DNA of 64,000 nucleotides from Schinkia azotoformans LMG 9581 (GCF_000307855.1 NZ_AJLR01000041.1:33166-97165); one strand, 5' to 3'; counted from the first letter of the stretch, positions 36,263-46,843 are shown. The notes: generated by a model from the letters alone, not told the origin. Program-made: numbers and translations.

Positions 36263-36502
36263 ATGGCACAAGTAGATGTTAATAAGTTAAAACAAGCGGA
36301 AGCAGTCTCATCCCTTGCGAAGGATTCCATTACCCAAGCGATTGAACAATCTGCAGCTAATACAGTCCTATGCGCTGAGGCATTAAAGCAAGCATCTAAC
36401 GAGATAGCACAAGCACAAACATTAATCAGTCAGGTACAATCGCAGCTGCAAACTCAACAACAGCAGCAACAATCTTCAGGTGATTCAGAATTTCAAATTT
36501 AG
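36263..36502 (+). CDS. Small Gln-rich helical protein of unknown function
   Basis: 79-residue soluble protein, Ala/Gln/Ser-rich and predicted wholly alpha-helical, with heptad-like spacing and a polyglutamine run near residues 64-70. One Cys at about 37. No family recognised. A strong aggaggaa ribosome binding site eight bases before ATG and a perfect terminator directly after it argue that it is a real, well-expressed gene. It might be a spore-associated or envelope-associated small protein, but nothing in the sequence proves this. Confidence 0.7.
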   Translation: MAQVDVNKLKQAEAVSSLAKDSITQAIEQSAANTVLCAEALKQASNEIAQAQTLISQVQSQLQTQQQQQQSSGDSEFQI

Positions 36503-36507
36503 TTCAA

Positions 36508-36541
36508 AAAAAGGTGTCATAACGTTATGACACCTTTTTAT
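36508..36541. terminator. Perfectly symmetrical terminator
   Basis: The stem aaaggtgtcataac / gttatgacaccttt is fully palindromic with A-run and T-run on opposite sides; folding needs a small loop opened from the centre. It ends the small Gln-rich gene. Confidence 0.85.
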
Positions 36542-36653
36542 TTTAGGGAAATCAAATAAAGTTTTGAAAACATGACATTTGTTTATATTAAAACGTGGAA
36601 TGCTCTGATACCCTGATAGTGTCTATATCATTTTTTTGAAATGGGGTATTAAT

Positions 36654-37637
36654 TTGGGAATTCCAAATTTACAAATTGCACATATCAAACCTAGTGTTCC
36701 GATTTTTCAAGGAGGAATGGGAATCGGGATTTCTCTTAGTGGATTAGCTTCAGCTGTAGCCAATGCAGGTGGGGTCGGTATTATTTCCGGCACAGGCATT
36801 ACGTTAGAGGAAATGAAGTATCATATCCGAAAAGCCAGAGAGCTTACAAATGGGAAAGGCTATATTGGAGTTAACGTTTTGTTTGCTATGAATGATTTTG
36901 CGGAAAAAATGAAAGCAGCCATGGAAGAAAAAGTAGATTTTATTATTTCGGGTGCAGGCATATCAAGGGATATGTATGCATGGGGAAGAGAGTATAATAT
37001 TCCGGTTATTTCCATTGTCTCATCGGCAAAGGTGGCAAGGCTTTCTGAAAAATTGGGAGCGGCAGCTGTTGTAGTAGAAGGCCATGAAGCAGGTGGACAT
37101 CTTGGCACAGATCGACCGTTGTTTGAAATTTTACCAGAGGTTGTAGAAGCAGTTAACATTCCAGTGCTGGCGGCTGGCGGCATAATGACAGGTGCTGATG
37201 TAGCAAAAGCGCTGAAAATGGGCGCTGCTGGTGTACAAATGGGAACTCGGTTTGTTGCAAGTGTAGAGTGTGATGCCCCAATGTCATTTAAACAAAAGTA
37301 CGTAGATGCTGTGGCTGAGGATTTAGAGTTAGTCAAAACAACAGTAGGATTGCAGGGTAGAGCGATTAAAAATAAGTTCCTTGATATGATTCGAGATGGA
37401 GGCAAGGTTAAGATCGACCATTGCTATGATTGTTTAAAGAATTGTTCTTACCAGTTCTGTACGTTGGATTCATTAAAACGTTCTATAAAAGGTGATGTTG
37501 AAACTGGCCTAGTGTTTGCTGGTGCTAGGGTTGGCGAAATAAATGAAATCTTATCTGTAAAGCAAATTATTGATAAAATAATGGAAGAATGCAAACAGGC
37601 TAATACAATCGATCAAAATAATTTTGCGTTGAGCTAA
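36654..37637 (+). CDS. Nitronate monooxygenase/NAD(P)H-dependent flavin oxidoreductase
   Basis: FMN-dependent TIM-barrel enzyme of the nitronate monooxygenase (2-nitropropane dioxygenase)/FabK-like superfamily; likely roles are oxidation of alkyl nitronates or enoyl reduction. Features: PIFQGGMGIGISLSGLASAVANAGG at the N-terminus, VVVEGHEAGGHLG with the catalytic His, PVLAAGGIMTGADVAKAL and AAGVQMGTRFV for phosphate binding. A C-terminal cluster C-x2-C-x3-C-x4-C (in YDCLKNCSYQFC) is present. TTG 36654 is preferred, since atggggt lies seven bases upstream; an in-frame TTG at 36636 lacks a ribosome binding site. 328 residues or fewer. A terminator follows. Confidence 0.85.
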   Translation: MGIPNLQIAHIKPSVPIFQGGMGIGISLSGLASAVANAGGVGIISGTGITLEEMKYHIRKARELTNGKGYIGVNVLFAMNDFAEKMKAAMEEKVDFIISGAGISRDMYAWGREYNIPVISIVSSAKVARLSEKLGAAAVVVEGHEAGGHLGTDRPLFEILPEVVEAVNIPVLAAGGIMTGADVAKALKMGAAGVQMGTRFVASVECDAPMSFKQKYVDAVAEDLELVKTTVGLQGRAIKNKFLDMIRDGGKVKIDHCYDCLKNCSYQFCTLDSLKRSIKGDVETGLVFAGARVGEINEILSVKQIIDKIMEECKQANTIDQNNFALS

Positions 37638-37647
37638 GATTTATGGA

Positions 37648-37678
37648 GGTTGTCTTTATTCTTAAGACAATCTTTTTT
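37648..37678 (+). terminator. Rho-independent terminator after the flavin oxidoreductase
   Basis: Stem ggttgtctt / aagacaatc (one G-T pair), short loop, then six T residues. Confidence 0.8.
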
Positions 37679-37767
37679 ACTTTTTACATTTTGCTTTAAA
37701 TAGAAATCAGTAGTAAATTAATAGATGCATACAAAAACTTAATAACGGCAGTAAAGGATGTGAAGGA

Positions 37768-38214
37768 ATGGAGAAAAGATTCAGTTTTAGCATCATTAAT
37801 TTTATCAAAGGAATGTTTTTAGTGCCTTTATTTTTCGTATTCTTTGTAATGAGTGCCTGCTCATCAGAAGAGGCACCCAGGGAAATTGAACTTAAACCAT
37901 ATACTTTAATGGATTTGGCGGAACAGGATTTTGCGGGCGTGGACAAAATCACAATTAAAAGTGGTGAAACAGGGGAAGAGAAGATGTTTGAAGACCCTGA
38001 GCAAGTTTCAAATTTTATTAAAAACATGGAAGATGCCTATTTTACACCCGATATCAATCAAGAAAAAAGAACTGGCTGGACATATTGGGTAAAATTATAT
38101 GAAGGCAAAAAAATGGTTTATGAATTTTATCCAAGTTATGTAGATGATATTTATTTCAAACCCGATGAAAAAGTAATAGCAAATATTGAGGAACTATTTA
38201 ATTCAAAAAAATAA
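37768..38214 (+). CDS. Small lipoprotein of unknown function
   Basis: 148-residue protein with a lipoprotein signal (hydrophobic MFLVPLFFVFFVM, lipobox MSAC, Cys31), so it should be anchored to the outer face of the membrane. The mature part has an alternating strand/helix pattern (DKITIKSGETGEEKMFEDPEQVSNFIKNM and WTYWVKLYEGKKMVYEFYPSYVDDIYF) like the small ligand-binding or anti-sigma-associated lipoproteins of Bacillus; no named family is certain. ATG with a gaagga ribosome binding site. No terminator clearly seen before the globin gene. Confidence 0.75.
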   Translation: MEKRFSFSIINFIKGMFLVPLFFVFFVMSACSSEEAPREIELKPYTLMDLAEQDFAGVDKITIKSGETGEEKMFEDPEQVSNFIKNMEDAYFTPDINQEKRTGWTYWVKLYEGKKMVYEFYPSYVDDIYFKPDEKVIANIEELFNSKK

Positions 38215-38351
38215 CGAGGTAATTTTTTACTATGAGTATAGTAAAATATATAATTATAGTAAAATGTATTACATCTTTAAATATTAGTTTAAATCCCAAG
38301 GAACCTTAGCTATAATGAAAATAGTTCAGTTTTTTGAGGATGTGTCTTTAA

Positions 38352-38837
38352 GTGTCTATACAAGTTGATTCAAAATGGAACGATATTATTAATTACATTG
38401 GATTAAAAGATGAGCATTTAGAGCTTCTACATGACCAAAAAGCTTTTTTTGAAAAATATGCTAACGAGGTTGTTATAGATTTTTATTCAAGAGTTTTAAA
38501 AAATGATTCTCTTTCCAATATTGTTCTTGAATTTTCAACGTTTGACCGTTTAACAAAATCGCAAATCATCTATTTTAATCATTTGTTTTCAAGAAATATT
38601 GATTATTTATATATAATGTTTGTTCAAAAAATAGGAAGTACCCATTTTCGAATTGGTCTCAACCCTGAGTGGTTTTTAGCAGGGGTGAACGTCTATTTGG
38701 ATGGAGTTTATAAATTATGCAGTCAATTAGACAATGGTCTTGATATTTATCATGCTTTCGCGAAGCGGATCTTATTTGATACGGAAGTATGCCTGGACCA
38801 ATATGATCAACTTCGGATACAAAACAAAATAATTTAG
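38352..38837 (+). CDS. Stand-alone protoglobin/globin-coupled sensor domain protein
   Basis: 161-residue haem-globin domain of the protoglobin/HemAT-sensor type with no output domain attached. The signature KIGSTHFRIGLNPEWFLAG (about 94-113) carries the proximal His; the N-terminal IGLKDEHLELLHDQKAFFEKYA and the distal helix FYSRVL also match. HemAT-type proteins usually continue into a chemoreceptor or cyclase domain; here the stop comes right after the globin, and no such fragment follows. GTG start; the best ribosome binding site (gagga) is about 12 bases away. It probably binds O2, NO or CO; the two-component system 100 bases downstream could be its partner, which is inferred from position only. 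Confidence 0.85.
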   Translation: MSIQVDSKWNDIINYIGLKDEHLELLHDQKAFFEKYANEVVIDFYSRVLKNDSLSNIVLEFSTFDRLTKSQIIYFNHLFSRNIDYLYIMFVQKIGSTHFRIGLNPEWFLAGVNVYLDGVYKLCSQLDNGLDIYHAFAKRILFDTEVCLDQYDQLRIQNKII

Positions 38838-38872
38838 CTACTAAAGGGGCGGCCGGTTAGGTTGCCTCTTTT

Positions 38873-38890
38873 TTGACATTTACTTGACAT
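38873..38890 (+). promoter_or_regulatory. Tandem TTGACAT direct repeat upstream of the response-regulator gene
   Basis: Two copies of TTGACAT start at 38873 and 38884, eleven bases apart, about 50 bases before the response-regulator start. Direct repeats with one-helical-turn spacing are the usual binding sites of OmpR/PhoB-family regulators, so this may be an autoregulatory site; either copy could also serve as a -35 element. A GC-rich hairpin (about 38843-38870) just before it may end the globin transcript. Confidence 0.4.
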
Positions 38891-38938
38891 ACTAAAATGT
38901 TATGATTGACGTAGCTTAATAGTAAATGAGGGAGTCTA

Positions 38939-39625
38939 ATGAAAACGATTTTAGTTGTTGAAGATGAACTTGCTATTTCCATTGTTTTAAAAGCCTATCT
39001 TGAGAAAAATGGTTATAAAGTTCTACAGGCTTTTAGTGGAAAGGAAGCAATAGAAATATTTGAAGATGAAAAACCGTTGCTAGTTTTATTAGATGTTATG
39101 CTTCCAGACCTGAATGGCTGGAGTGTATTACAATATATTCGGGGTAGAAGCTCTTGTCCTGTCATCATGCTGACTGCACTTGGGGATATTGATAATAAGT
39201 TGAATGGCTTTAATCAAGGGGCGGATGATTACCTATCAAAACCATTTATAGGCGAAGAAGTCGTTGCCAGAGTGACTGCTGTATTGCGCCGTTCTACCCA
39301 GATAATCGAAAATGATCAGATTGTTTATTACGGCAGTTTAAAGATAGACTTTCAAGCCCACGCTGTCTTTTTAAATGGGATTGAGTTAACCTTCCCGCCT
39401 CGTGATTTATCGCTATTTCTATTTTTGGCAAAGCACCCGAATCAAACTTTTACAAGAGAGCAGTTAATAGAATATGTCTGGGGGATTGATTTTGAAGGCA
39501 GCGACCGGGCTGTAGATTTGGCGATAAAAAGGATAAGAAAGATGGTATCTAATTGGCCGGAAACAGAAGGTGAAATAAAAACTTTAAGAGGATTGGGGTA
39601 TCAATTCAGTGTTAAAGAAAAATGA
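38939..39625 (+). CDS. OmpR-family response regulator
   Basis: DNA-binding half of a two-component system. 228 residues: receiver domain with acidic pocket EDE (9-11), phospho-acceptor Asp52 in LLDVMLPD, the conserved Thr in MLTAL and Lys in YLSKPF, then a C-terminal winged-helix domain with LTFPPRDLSLFLFLAKHPNQ and DRAVDLAIKRIRKM, ending GLGYQFS. ATG with gagggag. It overlaps the kinase gene by 17 bases, so both are made together. Signal and targets are unknown. Confidence 0.93.
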   Translation: MKTILVVEDELAISIVLKAYLEKNGYKVLQAFSGKEAIEIFEDEKPLLVLLDVMLPDLNGWSVLQYIRGRSSCPVIMLTALGDIDNKLNGFNQGADDYLSKPFIGEEVVARVTAVLRRSTQIIENDQIVYYGSLKIDFQAHAVFLNGIELTFPPRDLSLFLFLAKHPNQTFTREQLIEYVWGIDFEGSDRAVDLAIKRIRKMVSNWPETEGEIKTLRGLGYQFSVKEK

Positions 39626-41033
39626 TGAACGGCCTTCTCTTATTCGCTATTGGACTACACGCTATTTTCTAACATTATGCATCGGTTTGATTATTATAGG
39701 TGTTCTTACTATGCTTTGGATCAGGCATACTGCGACAGAGAAACGCTTGGATATATTAGAGATGACAGCAGAGGAAATTGCCGGACGGATTACAGAATGG
39801 GACGGGCTTGTTCTGCCTAATCTATATTTACAAAGGGTCATTGATGATCGCTTCCGCTTTTTGAAATTAGAGGGAAGACCGCTCATTTATGTTGCTGATG
39901 AAAATGGGAACATTGTCTATGGGATGAAAGATAAACTTTTTTCCATGTTTAATTTTAATGAAATCATCTCCCATTCCAATAACAAAAATGTACAAAAGAT
40001 TTCAATACCCAGAGGCGAAGACTATTATCTGGTGAAAAAAGAAATTATAAAAAGCAACGAACATATTGGCTGGGTTTTGATCCTGTTACAAGAAAACGAG
40101 ATTAAGCGCAGCCCGGAAGAATTAAAGCTGCTGTTTATCATGCTTAGCAGTTTGGCGATATTGGGCTGGGCCGTTATTTACTTTTTATTAAAAAAGCTGT
40201 TAAAACCAATAAGCAATGTCGCCCATTCCGCCGGGCAAATTGTCGATGGAAATTATAATATCAAACTTGACCAGAAGGTAAAAGAGAAGGAAATGTATGA
40301 ACTATTACATTCCTTTAAAGAAATGGCGACCCGTTTACAGCAGCTCGAATCCTTACGAACAGAGCTATTAGCAGGAGTAACTCATGAATTAAAAACACCA
40401 GTTACAGCGATAAGTGGGTTAATTCAGGCTGTAAAGGATGATGTTGTAACGGGCGATGATGCAAAAGAGTTTTTGAATATTAGTCAAAAAGAGGTTGCAA
40501 GACTTCAAAAGATGGTTGAAGATTTGCTTGATTTTAATACATTTGCAGCAGGTAAGGTTAGAATTTCAAGTGAGACCATTAATCTGGGAAATTGCTTACA
40601 GGAAATTTTACATCAGTGGAAGCTTGTTCAGGAGGAAACGATTGAACTAAAAACGATATTTCCAACTGGGGTTATTATGATTTCCACAGACCCGCTCAGA
40701 TTACAGCAAATCATCATGAACCTTTTAAATAATGCGAAGCAAGCATGTTCGGAGAATTGTTCGATTGAAGTCAGCGTTTATGAAATGGATCAGTTTATAG
40801 GTATTGACGTAAAAGACAATGGAACGGGCATACCAGAAGAAGAGCAGCCATTCATTTTCGAAAGATTTTTTCGAGGAAATAATAAAAAGCATAAAGTCCG
40901 CGGCTTAGGGTTAGGGTTGGCATTTAGTAAAATGATGGCTAAAGCGCTTGGTGGGGATTTGCTATTGAAAGAAAGTACGCAAGAAGGGACGATATTTACA
41001 ATCCAATTACCTAAAAAAGCACCTTCGCTGTAG
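39609..41033 (+). CDS. Membrane sensor histidine kinase
   Basis: Partner kinase of the preceding regulator. 474 residues: TM1 (about 17-38), an extracytoplasmic sensor region of about 130 residues, TM2 (about 172-193), HAMP domain (KPISNVAHSAGQIVDGNYN), HisKA domain with phospho-His259 in THELKTPV, and HATPase with N box NLLNNAKQA, G1 DVKDNGTGIP, F box FERFFRG and G2 GLGLGLAFSK. All motifs are intact. GTG start inside the regulator gene, with ggattgggg upstream. The stop codon lies in the loop of the terminator, so the terminator stem overlaps the last codons. Confidence 0.93.
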   Translation: MLKKNDERPSLIRYWTTRYFLTLCIGLIIIGVLTMLWIRHTATEKRLDILEMTAEEIAGRITEWDGLVLPNLYLQRVIDDRFRFLKLEGRPLIYVADENGNIVYGMKDKLFSMFNFNEIISHSNNKNVQKISIPRGEDYYLVKKEIIKSNEHIGWVLILLQENEIKRSPEELKLLFIMLSSLAILGWAVIYFLLKKLLKPISNVAHSAGQIVDGNYNIKLDQKVKEKEMYELLHSFKEMATRLQQLESLRTELLAGVTHELKTPVTAISGLIQAVKDDVVTGDDAKEFLNISQKEVARLQKMVEDLLDFNTFAAGKVRISSETINLGNCLQEILHQWKLVQEETIELKTIFPTGVIMISTDPLRLQQIIMNLLNNAKQACSENCSIEVSVYEMDQFIGIDVKDNGTGIPEEEQPFIFERFFRGNNKKHKVRGLGLGLAFSKMMAKALGGDLLLKESTQEGTIFTIQLPKKAPSL

Positions 41034-41049
41034 CTGGCGAAGGTGCTTT
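41016..41049. terminator. Terminator overlapping the end of the histidine-kinase gene
   Basis: Perfect 13-bp stem aaagcaccttcgc / gcgaaggtgcttt with an eight-base loop that holds the kinase stop codon. It sits between convergent genes and can act on both strands. Confidence 0.85.
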
Positions 41050-41065
41050 ATATGGTGTTCTGCTA

Positions 41066-41614
41066 TTATTGCTTTTCGTCATATCGAGGAATAAATTCAA
41101 ATATTTCATGTGATTCGAAGCTATCCACAAGCTTACTAAGCCAGCGGTAATAGGCCAAACAGGAATAAAGCTTTTCGATTAATTGCTGGGCTTCTTCTCG
41201 AATATCGGCATCAATATCCTCCCGTTTTACCAAGATTTTAAGCTCCTTCATTGATTTTTCAATTGACGAGACATTCATAGAGATGGCTGGCCGCCACTTT
41301 ATTGTAAATAGATCGATAAACGTCTGATACCAGTCTTCTTCTGCTTGATAAAGGTCCTTCCGCACACCTTTTTTCCAGACTTTATCCACCATTTTTAAAT
41401 CCATTAAATTTCTGACTGATGTGCTCATGCTTGTTTTGCTCATCCCAAGCTCATCCTTCATTTCATCTAATGTCATTGGACTATTACTGAAAAATAAAAG
41501 TCCAAATAATCTCCCGACTGAATCCGTTATTCCGTATAAATTCATATTATGGGCAATTGTGTCGATAACACGTTCTTTTGCTAGATCTAATTGCTCTTTT
41601 GGATCAACTTCCAT
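41066..41614 (-). CDS. GbsR/OpcR-type MarR-family regulator
   Basis: Winged-helix repressor of the GbsR group, which in Bacillus controls uptake and synthesis of glycine betaine and senses choline. 182 residues: RVIDTIAHNMNLYGITDSVGRLFGLLFF is the family's N-terminal signature, then the helix-turn-helix with DELGMSKTSMSTSVRNLMD. The start is taken at ATG 41614, giving the usual family length with ggtggg upstream; the frame is open six codons further to TTG 41632. It is divergent from opuAA across about 280 bases, so OpuA is the likely target; this is inferred from family and position. Confidence 0.87.
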   Translation of the reverse strand: MEVDPKEQLDLAKERVIDTIAHNMNLYGITDSVGRLFGLLFFSNSPMTLDEMKDELGMSKTSMSTSVRNLMDLKMVDKVWKKGVRKDLYQAEEDWYQTFIDLFTIKWRPAISMNVSSIEKSMKELKILVKREDIDADIREEAQQLIEKLYSCLAYYRWLSKLVDSFESHEIFEFIPRYDEKQ

Positions 41615-41759
41615 TACTGCTATTCCCACCAATCTTCCGATTACTACTACATATATTATGAATATAGACTACCATTAAAAATTTGAAAGTAAAGAGGGGA
41701 ACAGGATAGCATTTGGGAGTAATATGGAGGTATTTTGAGAATATTGTATATTTTGTACG

Positions 41760-41775
41760 TACAGTTTTTTCTGTA
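41760..41775. promoter_or_regulatory. Palindrome in the gbsR-like/opuA intergenic region
   Basis: TACAG-TTTTTT-CTGTA is a perfect five-base inverted repeat with a six-base spacer, immediately overlapping a TATAAA that could be the -10 of opuAA. It is the clearest symmetrical element in this gap and a candidate operator for the divergent regulator; no published operator was matched. Confidence 0.35.
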
Positions 41776-41892
41776 TAAACTTAACGGCCGAATATAACGG
41801 TATATGGACTTTGATGGAATAACTGGGAAAGTCTACAATTAAAAAGTCAGGGTCGGTAAAGTTATTCGATTCAGAGTAAGTGAGGTGGAAGT

Positions 41893-43156
41893 ATGGAACA
41901 GGAGCAAACAGTAAAGCTTCAAGTTCAAAATGTAACTAAGATATTCGGAAAAAGTCCGAAAAAAGCACTTCAATTAATAGAAGAAGGTTATTCAAAGGCA
42001 GAAATACTGAAGCAAACAGGCTGTACGGTTGGTGTAAACCAGGCAAACTTTGAGGTGTATGCCGGGGAAATTTTCGTTATTATGGGCCTTTCCGGAAGTG
42101 GAAAGTCAACGCTGGTAAGAATGCTCAATCGCTTAATAGAGCCAACAATTGGTAAAATTGATCTTGATGGTTTGGACGTTGTTAAAATGAATAAGGCCGA
42201 ATTACGGAAAATTCGTCGTGAAAAAATCAGTATGGTATTTCAAAAGTTTGCCCTTTTACCACATCGAACCGTTTTAGAAAATACAGAGTACGGTTTAGAG
42301 GTTCAAGGAGTGGCTAAAGAATCACGGAAACAGATAGCTTTGGAAGCTCTAAAGCTGGTTGATTTGGTAGGTTACGAGAATCAATACCCGAGCCAGTTAA
42401 GCGGTGGGATGCAGCAGCGGGTTGGACTAGCTAGAGCATTGGCAAATGATCCCGATATTCTGCTGATGGACGAAGCTTTTAGCGCATTAGACCCATTAAT
42501 TAGAAAAGATATGCAGGATGAATTGTTGGAACTGCAAAGTAGGATGGAAAAAACAATTATCTTTATTACGCATGACTTGGATGAAGCGCTTAAAATTGGT
42601 GATCGGATCGCCTTAATGAAGGATGGCGCCATTGTCCAAATCGGGACTGCTGAGGAAATTTTAATGAATCCTTCGAATGAATATGTTGAAAGATTCGTAG
42701 AAGATGTTGATTTGAGCAAAGTGTTAACGGCAGGGCATGTCATGAAACGTGCAGAATTCGTGCAAGTTGATAAAGGTCCACTAGTCGCATTGCAAATGAT
42801 GAGAGACCTTGGAATTTCAAGTATTTACGTTGTCGATAAAAAACAAAACTTGCTTGGTGCCGTAACAGCAGAAGAAGCAAGTAAAGCTGTAAACCAAGGC
42901 AAACCTCTAACTGCGATTTTAGAAAAAGAAATTAAAACGGTTACAAAAGAGATGTTATTAGTGGATCTTTTTGAACTAGTTTCAGAGGCTGTCATACCAG
43001 TTGCGGTAGTAGATGAAGAACATCGTCTGAGAGGCATTGTTATTCGTGGGGCTGTTCTAGGGGCCTTGTCGGGTAATGAACGTTATATCAACGATGTATC
43101 AACTATAGCACAAGAAGAAGTGGCTCCAACTACAGTAGAAGAAGGGAGGAAGGTAA

Positions 43157-43164
<8 letters not shown>
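41893..43164 (+). CDS. opuAA: Glycine betaine/proline ABC transporter ATPase OpuAA
   Basis: ATPase of the OpuA osmoprotectant importer. 423 residues: an N-terminal extension typical of OpuAA (IFGKSPKKALQLIEEG), Walker A GLSGSGKST, Q-loop MVFQKFALLPHRT, signature LSGGMQQRVGLARAL, Walker B ILLMDEAFSALDPL, H-loop FITHDLDEA, and a C-terminal tandem CBS module (about 280-400), which in OpuA senses ionic strength. ATG with gtgaggtgg. It overlaps opuAB by eight bases. Confidence 0.95.
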
Positions 43165-44910
<1,746 letters not shown>

Positions 44911-44925
44911 ACATTTGTTTAAAAA

Positions 44926-44968
44926 GGAAGAGGCTGGCACTCCTAAATGGAGGCGCCAGCCTCTTCTT
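44926..44968. terminator. Bidirectional terminator between opuAC and the EcsC-family gene
   Basis: Long stem gaagaggctggc / gccagcctcttc plus an inner actcc/ggagg pairing, T-rich on the plus-strand side. The 3' arm covers the last codons of the convergent EcsC-family gene. Confidence 0.88.
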
Positions 44969-45776
44969 TCTTATTTAATCTGTATAGAATTCGCCGTTTT
45001 TGATAAAGCATCATACCGACCTCGGCAACATCCTCGATTGTAGATTTATTAATAAATGCCCCAAACACCATGCCCACGACTGGAACCATTTGAAAAAGCT
45101 TTTTCCAACCGAAGTTATCACGATAGGTAATCATTACTTCACGCCAGCCTTGGAGTTGAGAAATAGCTTGATTTTTAGAATTGGTTTCAGAGTCATTGTC
45201 ATAGGAAGATAGCTCATCAAGTATTGCCTTTTTTCCTACAATATCGGAAGAAGCAAATTGCATACACTTAACAATAAAAATCCGTTCTTTCCGCTCATTT
45301 GGATCGAAGCCGTAACATATCGCAATTTCCTGTAATGTTTTTAATGAAAGCCCAAGCAAAATGGGGATGTCAATCGAAAGTGTTAGGAAACCGCCAACAC
45401 CGGTTGTAGCACCCTGGGCCATTGCTATACTCTTCGTCGTTTTAATGTAGGAGGCCGCAACCTCATTCATCGTTTCGACAGGCTGCTCAGCAATTTCAGC
45501 GATTGTAATCGAATCAAGGTTTAATTTTTTAGTATATGTTTTGCAAATATTCTTTTCGCTTACAAGATAGCGCCCACCCGATTGAACATAGTAGCCAAGT
45601 TCATCGAGAATTTGTCCAACCTTTTCATGAATAAATTTAGGGGTTAAACGGTCAAGGATTTGAAACGGCAGCCGACCAAGCTTTTCCCAAAAGAATAAGC
45701 CTTTTTGATCCTTTTCCCACTTTTCAATATATTGCAGTTGCTGTATAAGGGATTCTTTTGTTTCGAATGATTCCAT
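44943..45776 (-). CDS. EcsC-family protein
   Basis: 277-residue protein of the EcsC family (named after the third gene of the B. subtilis ecs operon, function unclear). Features: LGRLPFQILDRLTPKFI near residue 35-50, a glycine-rich hydrophobic segment GATTGVGGFLTLSIDIPILLGLSLK (about 140-165), CYGFDP, and a second hydrophobic region MVPVVGMVFGAFIN. Here it stands alone, without the ecsAB transporter genes. ATG start; a clear ribosome binding site (aggaga) precedes it on the minus strand. Likely membrane-associated. Confidence 0.85.
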   Translation of the reverse strand: MESFETKESLIQQLQYIEKWEKDQKGLFFWEKLGRLPFQILDRLTPKFIHEKVGQILDELGYYVQSGGRYLVSEKNICKTYTKKLNLDSITIAEIAEQPVETMNEVAASYIKTTKSIAMAQGATTGVGGFLTLSIDIPILLGLSLKTLQEIAICYGFDPNERKERIFIVKCMQFASSDIVGKKAILDELSSYDNDSETNSKNQAISQLQGWREVMITYRDNFGWKKLFQMVPVVGMVFGAFINKSTIEDVAEVGMMLYQKRRILYRLNKKEEAGASI

Positions 45777-45946
45777 TGTAAAGTCTCCTAATTTTTTTCT
45801 TTATATTATTTACGGATATTATGTGTTGGAAGTTTCAAGTTAAGAAAATAATTACTATGATAAAGGAAATCGGTTACAGTTGCCAGTTTGCTCAAAAAAG
45901 ATGATAATGTAAAGGTAAATCAAATCATATAAGGGAGGGCGTTTCC

Positions 45947-46135
45947 ATGGATATTGCTGCTTTATCAACCGCAATGAGCCAGGTTAACTTAGGTCAACAG
46001 GTGGGTATCGCGCTTACGAAAAAAGTAATGGACACTGCTGAAGTCAATGCCAACGCATTAACTGAAATGCTAAAAACTTCAAGTGCCCCGGCACCACACC
46101 CAACACTTGGGAAATTTATTGACATTAGTGGTTGA
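45947..46135 (+). CDS. YjfB-family small protein
   Basis: 62-residue protein of the YjfB family (annotated as putative motility protein in databases, role not established). The pattern MDIAALSTAMSQVNLGQQVG followed by KKVMDTAEVNANALTEML is typical; the C-terminal APHPTLGKFIDI is the expected tail. ATG with aagggaggg eight bases upstream. It is followed within 20 bases by the esterase-like gene and is probably co-transcribed with it. Confidence 0.85.
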   Translation: MDIAALSTAMSQVNLGQQVGIALTKKVMDTAEVNANALTEMLKTSSAPAPHPTLGKFIDISG

Positions 46136-46153
46136 GGAGTGTTGGTGAGAAAT

Positions 46154-46843
46154 ATGATTGGTTGCTTATGTATACACGGGTTTACTGGAAGCCCGTTTGA
46201 AGTTGAGCCTCTTGGTAATTTTCTTAAAGAAAATACAAGCTGGATTGTAGAAACGCCCACGTTACCTGGTCATGGGGGAGAATTAGCTCGCTTAAGAGGA
46301 GTCGCCTACCAAGATTGGGTTCAAGAAGCTGAACAATCTTTACAAGGAATGCTTGCCAAATGCAGCACTGTCTATTTAGTAGGCTTCTCCATGGGTGGGG
46401 TTATTTCAGGCTACTTAGCAACAAAATACCCGGTAAAAAAGCTTGTGCTATTAAGTGCTGCTGCTTATTATATAAACCCAAAACAGCTGCTGCAGGATAT
46501 TAAGGAAATGGCTGCGGAGGGTATGCGGGGAACTCTTGGTAATAATGATTTATTTCAAAGATATCGAAAAAAAATTAAAGAAACCCCGCTGACAGCGACC
46601 TTTCAGTTTCAAAGGCTGGTAAAAGAATTAAGGCCGACCCTATCGCAAATAGAAGTGCCTACCTTAATAGTGCAGGGTGAATTAGACGGCATCGTACCTG
46701 TAAAAAGTGCGAGTTTCTTATATAATACAATCCCTTCGAATGAGCGGGAGATAGTCTATTTACCGAAGTCCAAGCATCTTGTTTGCCATGACGAAGATAG
46801 AGATCAACTATTTACGACAGTGGAAAAATTTTTAATAAAATAA
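46154..46843 (+). CDS. Alpha/beta-hydrolase, carboxylesterase-like
   Basis: Cytoplasmic serine hydrolase of the Est30-type carboxylesterase group. 230 residues: oxyanion region CIHGFTGSPFEVEPL, nucleophile Ser in GFSMGG (about 85), acid in QGELDGIVP and catalytic His in SKHLVCHDED. The start is uncertain: ATG 46154 (ggtgaga upstream) gives the usual MIGCLCIHGF beginning, while GTG 46145 has gaggag at a better distance and would add three residues. The preferred substrates of such enzymes are short- to medium-chain esters. Confidence 0.88.
   Translation: MIGCLCIHGFTGSPFEVEPLGNFLKENTSWIVETPTLPGHGGELARLRGVAYQDWVQEAEQSLQGMLAKCSTVYLVGFSMGGVISGYLATKYPVKKLVLLSAAAYYINPKQLLQDIKEMAAEGMRGTLGNNDLFQRYRKKIKETPLTATFQFQRLVKELRPTLSQIEVPTLIVQGELDGIVPVKSASFLYNTIPSNEREIVYLPKSKHLVCHDEDRDQLFTTVEKFLIK

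Noticed and set aside
36860..37405. 181-codon minus-strand frame inside the flavin oxidoreductase gene
   Set aside because: Shadow of a conserved TIM-barrel gene; no start signals and no recognisable protein.
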